Position numbers and translations under genes: made by a program
Assembly: GCA_037893245.1 (NCBI GenBank)
Contig: JBAIAA010000661.1
Span: 43,501 to 107,500 of the forward strand
Reading direction: 5' to 3'
Origin: Crossaster papposus
Lineage: Eukaryota; Echinodermata; Asteroidea; Velatida; Solasteridae
Length of the DNA: 64,000 nt
Notes under the pieces: generated by a model
Databases searched by the model: none
The model's input: the letters and a program-made list of their open reading frames with translations, nothing else
Told to the model about the DNA's origin: nothing
Part shown: positions 54,070 to 63,811 of the stretch, piece after piece
Layout: every line of letters starts with the position of its first letter
Position numbering within the stretch: position 1 is the stretch's first letter

Positions 54070-54640
54070 GAGGAGACCCCCTTTAAGCCGGGTCCAGTCT
54101 TGACCAGCGATGAGCTGATGACATTGAGGGAGAGCCTGGCTACCCCGTCCTCTATCATGTCTATCTCAGTCAGCAGCCAGCCCCACAGTCATGACAGCGC
54201 AGCAGAAGCGAAAAGTGCCATCCCCCTTCCTCCAGATGAGCCCATCGAGGTACCTGCTACCCCTGCGTCACCAATGGCAAAGTGACTAGACGAGGTGGAC
54301 CACCAACTAGACGACCTACTGCCACCCCCACCCCCAGCTGAGAGGTCGCCGGTAAAACCCAAAACCAAAAACAGCCAGAGAAAGAAATTCAGAGCTCCTT
54401 TTCGGCCGAGACCGAATTTCCGGCCATATACCAGCTACACCAGCCCCACCCGCAGCTTGCGGCCTACCCTGCACTGACCCCCGGTTCGGCCGGAGTCACC
54501 GCCCCACAGCGCCACGAACAATGGCTGGAACAGAGGTGGAGTGGATGCAACAGCAGGCCAGCACTGACCGCAAAGCTGAAAGAAGTCGCAAAGACACACT
54601 GCATCCACTGGAGTTTGGCGTGACCGTCCGAATGGTCACT
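54070..54640 (+). pseudogene. Pro-rich C-terminal half, copy 3
   Basis: The continuation of the C2H2 frame, broken by TGA at 54283-54285, then by a change at AAACCCAAAACCAAAAACAG and a ~30-bp loss near 54403 (the SSSAPASALAAE region). The GGAGTC(G/A)CCGCCCCACAGCGCC and HCIHW parts are present. Confidence 0.65.
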
Positions 54641-54664
54641 CTTTATATTTTGTTTGGCATATGA

Positions 54665-55130
54665 ACAGTATTCATTGTAAACTAGGGTTAACCTAAGGTA
54701 GGTGCAGATAATAGGAGACTGGAGATAGTAGACGCGTGGAATAAATAACTTGAATTCCAAGTGCGAAATAGCAATGTTAACATCATCCCAACATAATAAC
54801 CATGCGTTATACGGTTTGAAATAAATTATTTAGTAATCTTCCTTTAAATGAACGGATTTTTTGCAACGTAAACTTTTTTTTACAATTTCTATTTCCACAT
54901 TCAACACTTATGGTATAATAAATAGCAAAAAATAGCAAATTGAAATATTTTTTTTAGGAGTAAAGCCCAACTAGCACAGACAGTAGTATATTAATCATCA
55001 ATATTACAAGACTTGAAGAAGCTTCAGTGGTTTAATCGTCCTCATTTTTGACAAACCTCTCCTGATTGAAAGTACAGTGGTGTGTTGAGTCATCACACAA
55101 GGCTTGGCATATGGATTTGTTGGATAAAAG
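54665..55130. other. Last conserved tail of the gene-set array
   Basis: Carries GTAAACTAGGGTTAACCTAAGG and TAGCAAAAAATAGC as elsewhere, shortened by several deletions. It ends at GGATTTGTTGGATAAAAG (about 55130), where a MEFFK ORF would begin in the other copies; here unrelated repeat sequence takes over. This is the right edge of the array. Confidence 0.6.
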
Positions 55131-55467
55131 TAAGCCTCATCTGAATATGAACACGTGACAGATGGAAACAGAAACGTCGAGGTAACGCAACTTAATGTTT
55201 TTTCCAGTTTGTGCACCTTGCTACGGAAGCCCGATCGTGTCAGGTTTTAACAGTGTAAACATATTTTTATTGCAAAATAACTCAATAGTTTTGCGAGATA
55301 ACGCAATATAGTATTGCAAAATAACGCAGTACTAGTCTGTCCGTGATTCCCATGCCCCTCTTTCCCACCCCACTCCCGCCCACTAGGTTATCTTAAAAAC
55401 TGATACATCTATGCACGAGTTTTTGTCTCCCTTAGAAAACGTAATTTTGTCTTTGCTTTTGTTGTAG

Positions 55468-55596
55468 GTGTTCACGGGTAACACTGATGCCATCAATCCT
55501 GTCACTAATAGGTTTGATAAAAGCGTTCTGGTGACTGTAGTGCGCATTGACAATTCACTAAGGGGAAAGGAAGGATCTGGCGCATATCAATACTAA
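55468..55596 (+). pseudogene. Discoidin (F5/8 type C)-like exon fragment, copy 1
   Basis: After an acceptor-like TTTTGTTGTAG the frame reads VFTGNTDAINPVTNRFDKSVLVTVVRIDNS..., matching the late part of F5/8 type C domains (VF-x-GNTD-x-x-T-x-V-x-N-x-F ... VRI). It reaches a stop after 42 codons and lacks the remaining LR-x-E-x-x-GC ending. Probably a captured exon of a host gene, no longer functional. Confidence 0.55.
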
Positions 55597-55621
55597 CGAG
55601 TACGAGCATCAACTGTTTTAA

Positions 55622-55811
55622 CCAGTTCGCGCCGGGATTATTTTAACATCGCCGAGCCGACGGGCGGGATTATTTTTAACGAAACTCGATCCGAAGCGAA
55701 TTGAGGCTGATAGTGCCGGGAAGCACACCCACGCATTTCCGGCCTTGCGCGCTGCTGATATACATTTCCGAATTTTGTTTGCGTTTATATACGTCATCCG
55801 GCGCGAACTGG
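55622..55811. mobile_element. Short piggyBac-type MITE (190 bp)
   Basis: TTAA (55618-55621 and 55812-55815) flanks perfect 14-bp inverted ends CCAGTTCGCGCCGG. The ends are close relatives of those at 4433 and 5177. Non-coding interior. Confidence 0.85.
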
Positions 55812-55889
55812 TTAACACCATCAGACTGTACCCAGAAGTATTCGAGGCAGACCATTATCCGCTGCTCTGCAGACATGTCCTGTTTTAAT

Positions 55890-56430
55890 GTGTCCTGCCG
55901 TACACATTAAAATTTGTGGTCATTGTACGTATAACATCTTCCAAAAGTTGAACAATCTTGGAGTAATTTTTGGTTGTAATTTTAACATGCAAAGTCATAT
56001 TCGCGAGGTATCTCGTAATGCACTGAACCATCTGCACAATATCAGTAGGATAAAACAATACCTGAATTATTCTGTTACTGAGCAGGTTATTGTAATGCTG
56101 GTCATGTCTAAGATAGACTACTGCAATGCCTTGTTTGCAGGTTTGCCCCAATCCACGCTCGCACCGTTACAAAGAGTTCAAAATTGTGCTGCTAGGCTTC
56201 TTACAGGAACCAGAAAGTTTGAGCATATTACACCGGTACTTATGAAGCTACATTGGCGTCCAGTGAATTATAGAATCTTGTACAGAGTGTGTTTTTTAGT
56301 TTTAAATGGTCTAGCCACTGACTATCTTAGTGATTTAATTCATACTATTAGTTCTATTTCACGTAGACAAACACTATTGTCATGTGATAGAACTAGACTA
56401 CAGCATAACACAAGATTATGCACATTTGCC
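55890..56430 (+). pseudogene. CR1/L2-like LINE, C-terminal region of ORF2
   Basis: Reads NLGVIFGCNFNMQSHIREVSRNALNHLHNISRIKQYL, MSKIDYCNALFAGLP, LQRVQNCAARLLTG, HITPVLMKLHWRPVNYRI and DYLSDL. This is the typical thumb/C-terminal region of CR1/L2/jockey-type LINEs, open for over 160 codons. 5'-truncated after the RT domain. The end of the ORF is separated by the repeat units at 56430-57440 and resumes at 57470. Confidence 0.85.
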
Positions 56431-56800
56431 TCATCGGAATATGAACACGTGACAGATGGAAACAGAAACGTCGTGGTAACGCACCTTAATGTTCTTTCCT
56501 GTTTGTGCGCCTTGCTACGGAAGCCCGATCGTGGCAGGTTTTAACAGTGTACAGATATTTTTATTGCAAAATAATAATAGTTTTGCGAAATAACGCAATA
56601 ATGTTTGCGAAATAACACAAAAGTATTGCGAGATAACGCATTAGTATTGCGAAATAATGCAATACTAGTCTGTCCGTGATTCCCATGCCCCTCTTTCCAA
56701 CCCCGCCTACTAGGTTGACAGAGCCTGTGCTGCCGTTACATCTATGCACGAGTTTTTGTCTCCCCTAGAAAACGTAAATTTGTCTTTGCTTTTGTTGTAG

Positions 56801-56944
56801 GTGTTTATGGGTAACACTTATGCCATCAATCCCGTCACTAATAGGTTTGATAAGAGCATGGTGGCGATTGTAGTGCGCATTGACAATTCACTATTGGGAG
56901 AGGAAGGATATACTGATCTGGCGCATACCAATACTAACGAGTAG
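56801..56944 (+). pseudogene. Discoidin (F5/8 type C)-like exon fragment, copy 2
   Basis: Same acceptor context (TTTTGTTGTAG) and VF-x-GNT-x-AINPVTNRFDKS...VVRIDNSLLGEEG, 47 codons to a TAG. The Asp of GNTD is Tyr here. Together with copy 1 it shows that the exon was multiplied along with its spacer. Confidence 0.55.
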
Positions 56945-57129
56945 GTAGGATTGGCGGTTTGGCGGATGGATTTGTTTGATAAAAGTTGCCTATAAAAAGC
57001 AAGCCTCATCGGAATATGAACACGTGACGGATGGAAACAGAAAAGTCGAGGTAACGCAACCTAATGTTCTTTCCTGTTTGTGCGCCTTGCTACGGAAGCC
57101 GGATCAGGACAGGTTTTAACAGTGTACAG

Positions 57130-57390
57130 ATATTTTTTTTGCAAAATAATAGTTTTGCGAAATAACGCAACAATGTTTGCGAAATAACGCAAAAGTATTG
57201 CGAAATAACGCAATAGTTTTGCGAAATAACGCAATAGTTTTGCAAAATAACGCAATAGTTTTGCAAAATAACGCAATAGTATTGCAAAATAACGCAACAG
57301 TATATTGCGAAATAACGCAATAGTTTTGCGAGATAATGCAATACATGTACATGTAGTTTTGCGAGATAACGCAATATAGTATTGCGGAAT
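57130..57390. repeat. TTTGCGAAATAACGCAATAG minisatellite, longest copy
   Basis: About a dozen ~20-21-bp units with G/A variation (GCGAAATAACGC or GCAAAATAACGC). The related tracts at 55265-55330 and 56560-56670 have about 3 and 5 units. On the minus strand this reads as Leu/Phe-rich peptides with no protein significance. Confidence 0.9.
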
Positions 57391-57469
57391 AACGCAGTAC
57401 TAGTCTGTCCGTGATTCCCATGCCCCTCTTTTCAACCCCAAACCCCGCCCACTAGGTTGACAGAGTCTG

Positions 57470-57785
57470 TGCTGCTACAGAGAGTATTGATGTTTTTAAA
57501 TCTAGGATTAAGGCGTTTTTATGATTTTACAAAAATCCGCCCTTAGCTAGTCAATGTAAATTATTTTCCTGTATAATTATATTTTGTATTCAAATAATAT
57601 TTTGTGATTTAGATGGTGATTTTAATTTTCTTAAAGTAATATTTATGGGCTATGTACGTGTAAAACTGTTTTAGTAATGTATTTCTACAATGTTTTTAAA
57701 GATGTCAAAGATTCGTTGGATTTAACCTTTATCTGTAAGCGCCTTGGAGCACTGTTTTTCGATGGATTGGGCGCTATATGAGAAA

Positions 57786-57817
<32 letters not shown>

Positions 57818-57820
57818 GTC
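57470..57820 (+). repeat. CR1/L2-like LINE 3' end and (ATT)n tail
   Basis: RESIDVFKSRIKAFL and a stop match the last residues of CR1/L2 ORF2. A 3' end with AAGCGCCTTGGAGCACTG, GGGCGCTATATGAGAAAATT and a (TTA/ATT)n microsatellite (57786-57816) follows. This is the characteristic 3' terminus of L2-type elements. Confidence 0.85.
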
Positions 57821-57829
57821 ATAACTAAG

Positions 57830-59105
57830 CAATTAGTTAGAACGGTGCTTGCAAGTTGTGTTGTGAAATCAAGCCCAATAGGTCTTAGTATACTAGCCTA
57901 CTGTATTGGCGACAATATTCCGAAGACGTTATTAGTCAATAATCCTGAATTAACATTTTGTGCAGTTACATCAAGCTGAACCTTTCATGTAAAGATGTTC
58001 ATGTACGAAAGACTAATGTGCCATAGACTAATGTTGATACGGTTTCCCTTCAGGCCCCTAGCAAGCCCCCACTCAAATCCCCCCCCCCCCCCCCCCCCCC
58101 CAAAGCTAGATCCGCCCCTGGTGACAATGTTGAATTTGTGTACAGTCGCATTTTCTAACGTATTTCAAACTAAAAAATCTTTTCTAATTTGACAAAAAGG
58201 AAAGTTGACTAAACTTAAAGCATATGTGGATTATATTTATGTGGATTATATTTATTATACTGGGGGTTCGTTTTTCCTAAATTGGTTCGTTAATAAAAAA
58301 TCAAACATTGATCTTTTGTATTCCTATCAGTGGTCTCGGAAGTGTTATTACCTCTTTAAGGTGCAGACTGGCGGTGGCACTTGGAACAAATCTAAATGGT
58401 GGAGCTAAAGGGTATTTTTAAACATTTTTCAATACATAAACGCTGGTCCTGATATTATATATGATAAAGTGCATTTAATTCCTGACAATTATTACAAGTA
58501 GAATTTCGGTTTGCATACATATATGCAATGGTTTGCCACCCCCCCTCCCCCTCTTTCGGAAAGTCCCTTGTGAAGAAGCAGGGAGGAGAGAGGATAATGA
58601 AGGCTGGACTACTCTCTCTAATTGCCATCTACTATTTCCTGGATCTTGAGTATCCCCCAGGGTACTCTGTTATGTTGCAATTTATTCAACATTGCCTGCT
58701 CAGAAAGGTAGTTAAGAATCTACCAAAGACAATCCGCACCCATTGCTCCAAAGCGGAAATTTAGTAAAGGGTTGGGCTTCTGCACTAAGACTTTTTTTCA
58801 AACTTTTCAAATCTCGGGGTTGACGCAGGGTTGAAACATGCCGTGTTTCACACTAGAAAATGTTCAACCCAGCGCCAACCCTGAGATTGATTTCCCTCTG
58901 GTTTGAACACAACCAAGATCCAAATTCACAGGTTGAATACATCATTTGTGCTGTTTATACTACATAATGGAAACAATTACTTACTGGGAGACAGGTTTTG
59001 GAGAGGCTTTTTATGAAAACTTCGCCCAATTTATAATAAAGAGAGCAATTTTTATATTTCTTGTTTATCATTTACAGTTTTTCACGTAGCTTTGTAAGTC
59101 GTTAT
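57830..59105. other. Non-coding region with hairpin and C-tract
   Basis: A C-tract at about 58079-58100 is followed by CTAGATCCGCCCCTG, a common MITE terminus form. A hairpin at 58808-58890 pairs TCTCGGGGTTGACGCAGGGTT with its near complement across a ~30-nt loop. No gene recognised. Confidence 0.45.
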
Positions 59106-59111
59106 ATTTAC

Positions 59112-59383
59112 CAATTATGGTTTCCAAATCTTTCTTCTAAATCGTCGTTGTCGTTGTGAACGCCGGGAATTTCATGTTCGCCATCATCATCACCGCTCTC
59201 CACCACTGGCTCGTACATATACGGAACTATTCGACCCTGAAAATCTCGGTGCTCTTCCTCAGAATCAGGATCACTATTTAATTCATCAGAAATATCTGCA
59301 CTGAAATCACTTTCTGAGCTTGATGTTGAATCCGAAGACGAAAATCCTGAATTAACTTCTTCTAGTTCTACCGTGTCTGCCAT
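59112..59383 (-). CDS. Acidic protein, first exon (P2X7-ICD-like family N-terminus)
   Basis: Starts at ATG 59383: MADTVELEEVNSGF, a Ser/Asp/Glu-rich stretch (SSSDSTSSSESDFSADI), then FQGRIVPYMYEPVVE and more acidic residues. It reaches a donor ATTG|GTAAAT at 59112/59111 after ...DLEERFGNHN. A short acidic head followed by a RPYMYEP-like motif is characteristic of invertebrate proteins with a Cys-rich domain like the P2X7 intracellular domain, but the Cys-rich exon itself was not found to the left. Upstream lies a GCGCGCGTG-rich segment and palindromic ACATGTACATGT. One of the few exons here without visible damage. Confidence 0.5.
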
Positions 59384-60085
59384 GATCTAGTTCAGGGCGC
59401 GCGTGTGTGTACAAAACTCATGTACATGTACATGTACATACATAGCGCGCGTGGCATAAGAAGCTAGCTTGCCAGCTTCGCTTTTTAGCTTTTGTTCCGG
59501 AGATGACGTCACGTCTAAACTAAGGACGGACAGTCTGTAAGTGGAATTTTTGGGGGCGGGGCAACGTGGTTTGTTTTTTTCCTTTCCAAGTCTAAAATAA
59601 TTACATTAACTCAAAAACACAAACAGTCCTTTATTTTGTACGTATTTATCATTAATAATATACTAATTTCCGTTTTTTTGAAAATTTGATTTCTCTCCAC
59701 CTTTAAAGGTAGGATACACCATTGGTAATTGCTTGACTGGCACCTGTATGCAAATCCACGCCTCATGTACTTGAAGTGACAGAGGTACCTCCAGTGTTCA
59801 TGATTCTGGGACAAAGGTAGTGCTAGTGATTATGTGCTAGTGATTATGTGCTAGTCAACATGTGCTAGTCAACTCAACTTGCACCAGAGGTGCGTGAGAC
59901 AATGCCTCAAGTGTTCATGATTTTGGTACAAATATCCGCGTTCCTACAAGTGCATGACGTGCAGCCAATTTTTACAGTGTATGTGAACAACGGGTGTTCA
60001 CATAGAAGTTCGACACTATTGTGACTGCGGGGAATTTGTGTAAGGTAAGGCTAAAGAAACTTGTGAAAACCCCAGTTCCTGGAAT
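59384..60085. other. Non-coding, short repeats
   Basis: Contains GTGCTAGTGATTAT in tandem (59818-59880) and a diverged direct repeat (CAGTGTTCATGATTCTGG near 59790 and AAGTGTTCATGATTTTGG near 59910). No gene seen. Confidence 0.45.
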
Positions 60086-60089
60086 AAAT

Positions 60090-60435
60090 TGAAATCATGT
60101 TCTAAAACGTATTATTGATGATGATAGGCAGCACCACTGGTCGGAAAATGTTCATCAGTTAGTTAAGCAAGGACAAATAATTAACATGTTGGAAGCTGAA
60201 AATAGTGATCGGACTTGGAAATCAATTATGTATGAGCTACCAAAGGGACTAAGCTTTGCAGTAAGAGCCACCATTGACAGCCTTCCTACACCAAATACCC
60301 TGATGTTGTGGGGTAACAAGTAATGCCAAGATGCAGCCTTTGTGGAGGCAGAGGTACCCTACTTCACATTCTGAATATGTGTCCAGTGGCTCTTGAGCAG
60401 GGCCAACTAACATACAGACACAATAGCCCATATTC
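60090..60435 (+). pseudogene. Non-LTR retrotransposon C-terminal region, part 1 (CCHC knuckle)
   Basis: LVKQGQIINMLEAENSDRTWKSIMYELPKGLSFAVRATIDSLPTPNTLMLWGNK, then in another frame PRCSLCGGRGTLLHILNMCPVALEQGQLTYRHN. The C-x2-C-x8-H-x4-C knuckle after an LPT-x-x-NL-x-x-W motif is typical of the C-terminal part of a group of non-LTR retrotransposons. One frameshift lies near 60325. The continuation is displaced to 61150. Confidence 0.7.
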
Positions 60436-60439
60436 ATAA

Positions 60440-61140
60440 CACGTAGCAATTGCTAGGTCTAGCTCAAGTAATTGATAAAAAAGCTATTCATAACCTTTTG
60501 CCTTTACTAACACCTGCTGCTTGCCATTTCTAGCAAATGCTTAACAACATCATTTACTTATTATGTCTAGGAGTGTGTATAGGCCTATACATGCTGTTAT
60601 AAAATTACGATTTGGTTTGCAAACATGGCTACCTTTGAATCTGACAACACTGAGACCAATAGTGAGCAAACACTTGCTGTTGTAATAGTGTCCATCATCA
60701 AGGATCGTCCTTATTGAGAAGAGCCAATTGCTTGACATTAAGGAGATAAAGACAAGCGCACTTCAGAAGGCTAATATCACCATTGCCAACAACATGGGTA
60801 AAACAATGGACGAAAAACAAATATCAAAAAAATAGCCAACATGAAACCACAGGTTAAGAAGAAAACCGATGCAAATGAAACCGGAAATCAGAAAATTGTC
60901 CTGAGTCTATGGGAGCAAGATCTCTGCATCATTTTAAGAGGCGATGAAAATCTGACCATCAGCAAGATGTCATCCTTAATTTCTGCTGGCATATATCTAG
61001 CTGTTACTTGTAAGTTTTTGCTTATTTTGTTGTATACAAATTTAAGTAAAATCTAAAAAAAGCCTAGTAAAAGCAATTGCTTATTGTTATGAATACGGCC
61101 TAATAGCGTCCTGGCATGCCTAGTTAAAATCCTCAAGTCC
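60440..61140. other. Insertion-like segment between retrotransposon parts
   Basis: About 700 bp with a 71-codon frame at 60841-61056 that has no recognised domain. It separates two pieces of what looks like one retrotransposon C-terminus. No inverted ends were found. Confidence 0.35.
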
Positions 61141-61149
61141 TCAGCAATA

Positions 61150-61335
61150 TAAATATAAACTGTACGCTGACCTTCAAGGCATGGGTATCATCAATGGGGG
61201 TACCGTTCCAGCAAGTATTCTTCCAACCTCTGAAAGGCCTGACATTGTCCTGCACTTCCTAGACACACGTGATGTTAATGGAACTGACTGTGCCTTTTGA
61301 GCCTAACATAAAAAATGCAACTGTGACTGCCAACT
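61150..61335 (+). pseudogene. Non-LTR retrotransposon C-terminal region, part 2
   Basis: LYADLQGMGIINGGTVPASILPTSERPDIVLHFLD and, after a one-base shift, ELTVPFEPNIKNA. The RPDIV...ELTVPFE-x-NI pattern follows the CCHC knuckle in invertebrate non-LTR elements, and its PD...E spacing recalls a restriction-like endonuclease core. Catalytic assignment is inference. Confidence 0.6.
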
Positions 61336-61544
61336 AATTTGCCTGAAGGTAGGAAGCCGTGGCGTGGTTACAAAGAATAACGTACTCCAGTGTAAAAGGC
61401 TTTTTAAGCATGTACACAGTTAAAACGCTGTTTAAAATATGGTTGTTCATAATTATGTATTAAACAACTACTGTTTTAAAGTGTAAGTAGAGTCACTTAG
61501 TAGTAAGTAGAATCACCAAATGAAAAAAAAATAAAAAAATATAA

Positions 61545-61755
61545 TAATAATATACCCAAATATAGGAATAATTATATTACGCTGCAGGGATTAACGATTT
61601 ATGCAAATTAGTCATATTTCCACCACTTAGATTTTTGAGATTTTTAGTATGTCATTCTTGGGACCGTATAGATGTGCACTGTGGTGAACAAATATTCTAT
61701 TGCAATTTGTGTGAGGTCAACAAAACAAAATTAAGTATTTTCCCTGGACTACTAA
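61545..61755. repeat. Interspersed repeat, copy 2 of 2
   Basis: Counterpart of 7480-7680; ends just before the C2H2 gene at 61769. Confidence 0.65.
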
Positions 61756-61768
61756 TGGTACAGATAAA

Positions 61769-62248
61769 GTGGATGTTGATTCCGTGAGTTTGACATGCTT
61801 TAAGTGTTACAAGTCCTTTAAAGGATTACCAGACTTATTTCAACATCACAGATATATTCACAATATTCAGTCTAATTCCTCAACAAATATAATATGTCCT
61901 GTCTGCCATTTGTCATATGGGCTGTATAAAACATACAAGAGACATGTTCTGCTTCATCTTCAAATAGCTCAGGTTGAGAATGTTGAAGCTGCTGATGCTG
62001 CAATTTTTGACCCCGACTTTAAAGATATTGATTATGATGTGCAGGGTGATTATGATGAAGTCCACCCAGAAGTCAATCGTGATGACAACTTGGATGAGGT
62101 ACATGTTGGCGATCAGTTCGATGGCAATTTTGATGACATGAGATTCTGCTTCGCAGCCTTTATATCCAGCATGAAGAAAAAAGCTGTTTCTACATCCATT
62201 GCCATTGTCCTTAGCAACCTTCAACGGGCTACTCAACAAGACCACTAA
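61769..62248 (+). CDS. C2H2 zinc-finger, acidic protein (transposon N-terminus-like)
   Basis: 159 residues. Two fingers, CFKCYKSFKGLPDLFQHHRYIH and CPVCHLSYGLYKTYKRHVLLH, are followed by an acidic Asp/Glu/Val-rich stretch (residues ~75-120) and a helical segment with FCFAAFISSMKKKAVSTSIAIVLSNL. This order resembles the N-terminal part of animal Tnp2-like transposon proteins, suggesting a detached transposon exon. The frame has no ATG in its first codons (a GTG-type opening codon), so an upstream exon may exist. Followed by a degenerate gene of another family. Confidence 0.5.
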   Translation: MDVDSVSLTCFKCYKSFKGLPDLFQHHRYIHNIQSNSSTNIICPVCHLSYGLYKTYKRHVLLHLQIAQVENVEAADAAIFDPDFKDIDYDVQGDYDEVHPEVNRDDNLDEVHVGDQFDGNFDDMRFCFAAFISSMKKKAVSTSIAIVLSNLQRATQQDH

Positions 62249-62349
62249 GGCCAGTCTGATGCACTACATTGAGTCATTGGTTGAGCCGTTGAGCCCTCAC
62301 CAGTAATAGACTGTATTCCAAAGGGCAGTGTTTGGATAATGGATGGGAT

Positions 62350-63490
62350 GGCAATACTTTAGGAGCTCTCACAGAGAAGTGTTCCTGCAACTTTTGGTTT
62401 GTTGGCAGATCATGTATTGAAGCTTCTTGCTGATATGGCCACAGCAGTGCAAAGTGATGTTATTCATTTCGTTATCGGCACCTATCCAGCAGCAAGCATA
62501 AAGAATGCAGAAAAAGGGCTTAGAGCTGCTGGGGAAAGTCAAGTCACTAAGATCTATGAAGAAAGCCAAAAAATACCACAGCAGTGGAAGAAGTTCCCGA
62601 TTATGCAGTGATAATAAAGTTGCTCTGGTTCTGGAGTTTTTGTTCCGAACCTAAAGTAAGCGTCCAGCAGCATCGTTGCATAAGGTCACAATATTTGTTG
62701 CTCATGTAGGTCTTTTTCATGCACCCAGTGATGTTGATAATCAAATGATAGTAAGGCAAATTTCAGAACTTGCCTGCAACCACGAAGAGGCAGATACACG
62801 ACTCTTCCTGCATGCCAAATATGCAGCAGCAGATCAGCCCTCAACACAGTATCAGGTACTACAAGATTGTATTTGAAGCACTTCAGAGGTTGAGATGGCA
62901 AGCATTTATGGACACATTGGATTATGACAGCATCAGTTGAAGGATTCTTGGCATCTTTGCAAGCAGAGTTTTCAGAGCCACATTTCAATGATATCGTCAG
63001 AATGATATCGTAGGAAGGGGCAGTATGAAGTTTTTCTCACAGCTCATAGTAACTCATTTGTGTTCTGGTTCACATATCTAGAGAAGGTTAAGATTCTCAT
63101 GCTTTTCATTCGTGCAACCCGTAAAGGAAATTGACCCTTTTACCTTTCTGCAGTTCGTGCAATGATGCCGTTGATGTTTGTGACTAACCGAGTGAATTAT
63201 TCACAATTTCCTCCAATCTACTGGATGCTCGCCTTACCCAACTCGCATCTAGATATTTATGCCGAGTTGATGAAAGTGGATTTCGTTGTTCAGCGCCAGT
63301 ATCGGTATGGTTTCTCTGAGATTGCTGGGGATCAGACAATCGAACAAACTTTTAAAAGGGTTACAAAAAGGGTTACAAAAACCAGAGGTGGCATGGTAGG
63401 AATCACACTGAACAAAGGCGCCACACAAAGAACCAGTTGGTTAATAGTCAGGGTCAAACCGAACAGCCAAAAATCGTGTCGTTGAATACC
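62350..63490 (+). pseudogene. 'EEADTR' repeat-associated gene family, degenerate
   Basis: Pieces in order but in several frames. VPATFGLLADHVLKLLADM...DVIHFVIGTYPAASIKNAEKGLR (62360-62610), then NQMIVRQISELACNHEEADTRLFLHAKYAA (about 62735-62830), then TNRVNYSQFPPIYWMLALPN...FVVQRQYRYGFSEIAGDQTIEQTFKR...TRGGMVGITLNKGATQR (63180-63440). Proteins with these blocks are abundant, repetitive and uncharacterised in sea urchins, cnidarians and other invertebrates. The HEEADTR block is often followed by a DTDV motif, which is missing here. Intervening sequence contains stops and shifts, so the gene is inactive. Confidence 0.65.
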
Positions 63491-63598
63491 ATTATTTCAG
63501 GTAACCAGACAGTTCCATAATAATACATATAAAAGTAGAAAGTCGTATTATTGTTGCTGTACAAATAGCAACGGCCCTAAAAAACAAATCATATTCTT

Positions 63599-63811
63599 TT
63601 AACCACAGTCCCAGTCAGCAGATGACGAGTCTTCTGATGAGATGTCAAATACATCTTCCAATTCTACGGAGTTATCGCTGTCAGCGACTATTGTGTTTGT
63701 CTCACAACCATCTGGATTAGACGAGTATGACTTTGAGAACACACCAGGTTCTTCTTCGCCCACACCAGGTTCTTCTTCGTCCACAACCCCAAAACCAAAG
63801 GTTTGCGACAT
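63599..63811 (-). CDS. Short acidic ORF
   Basis: 70 residues starting MSQTFGFGVVDEEEPGVGEEEPGV, then Ser/Asp/Glu-rich (DSDNSVELEDVFDISSEDSSS). Contains a GEEEPGV-type duplication. Composition resembles the acidic first exon at 59112, so it may be a first exon of a similar gene; no family signature and no convincing donor. Confidence 0.35.
   Translation of the reverse strand: MSQTFGFGVVDEEEPGVGEEEPGVFSKSYSSNPDGCETNTIVADSDNSVELEDVFDISSEDSSSADWDCG

Larger units (their letters stand above)
55136..57440. repeat. Triplicated unit with minisatellite
   Basis: A unit starting CCTCATC(T/G)GAATATGAACACGTGAC, going through GTTTGTGC(A/G)CCTTGCTACGGAAGC and ending GTCTGTCCGTGATTCCCATGCCCCTCTTT, occurs at about 55136-55380, 56430-56700 and 57006-57425. 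In the middle of each is a TTTGCGAAATAACGCAATAG minisatellite of different length. Between units lies a spacer with a discoidin-like exon. Confidence 0.85.

Noticed and set aside
57061-57421. Leu/Phe/Tyr-rich minus-strand frames with regular repeats.
   Set aside because: They are translations of the TTTGCGAAATAACGCAATAG minisatellite in three frames.
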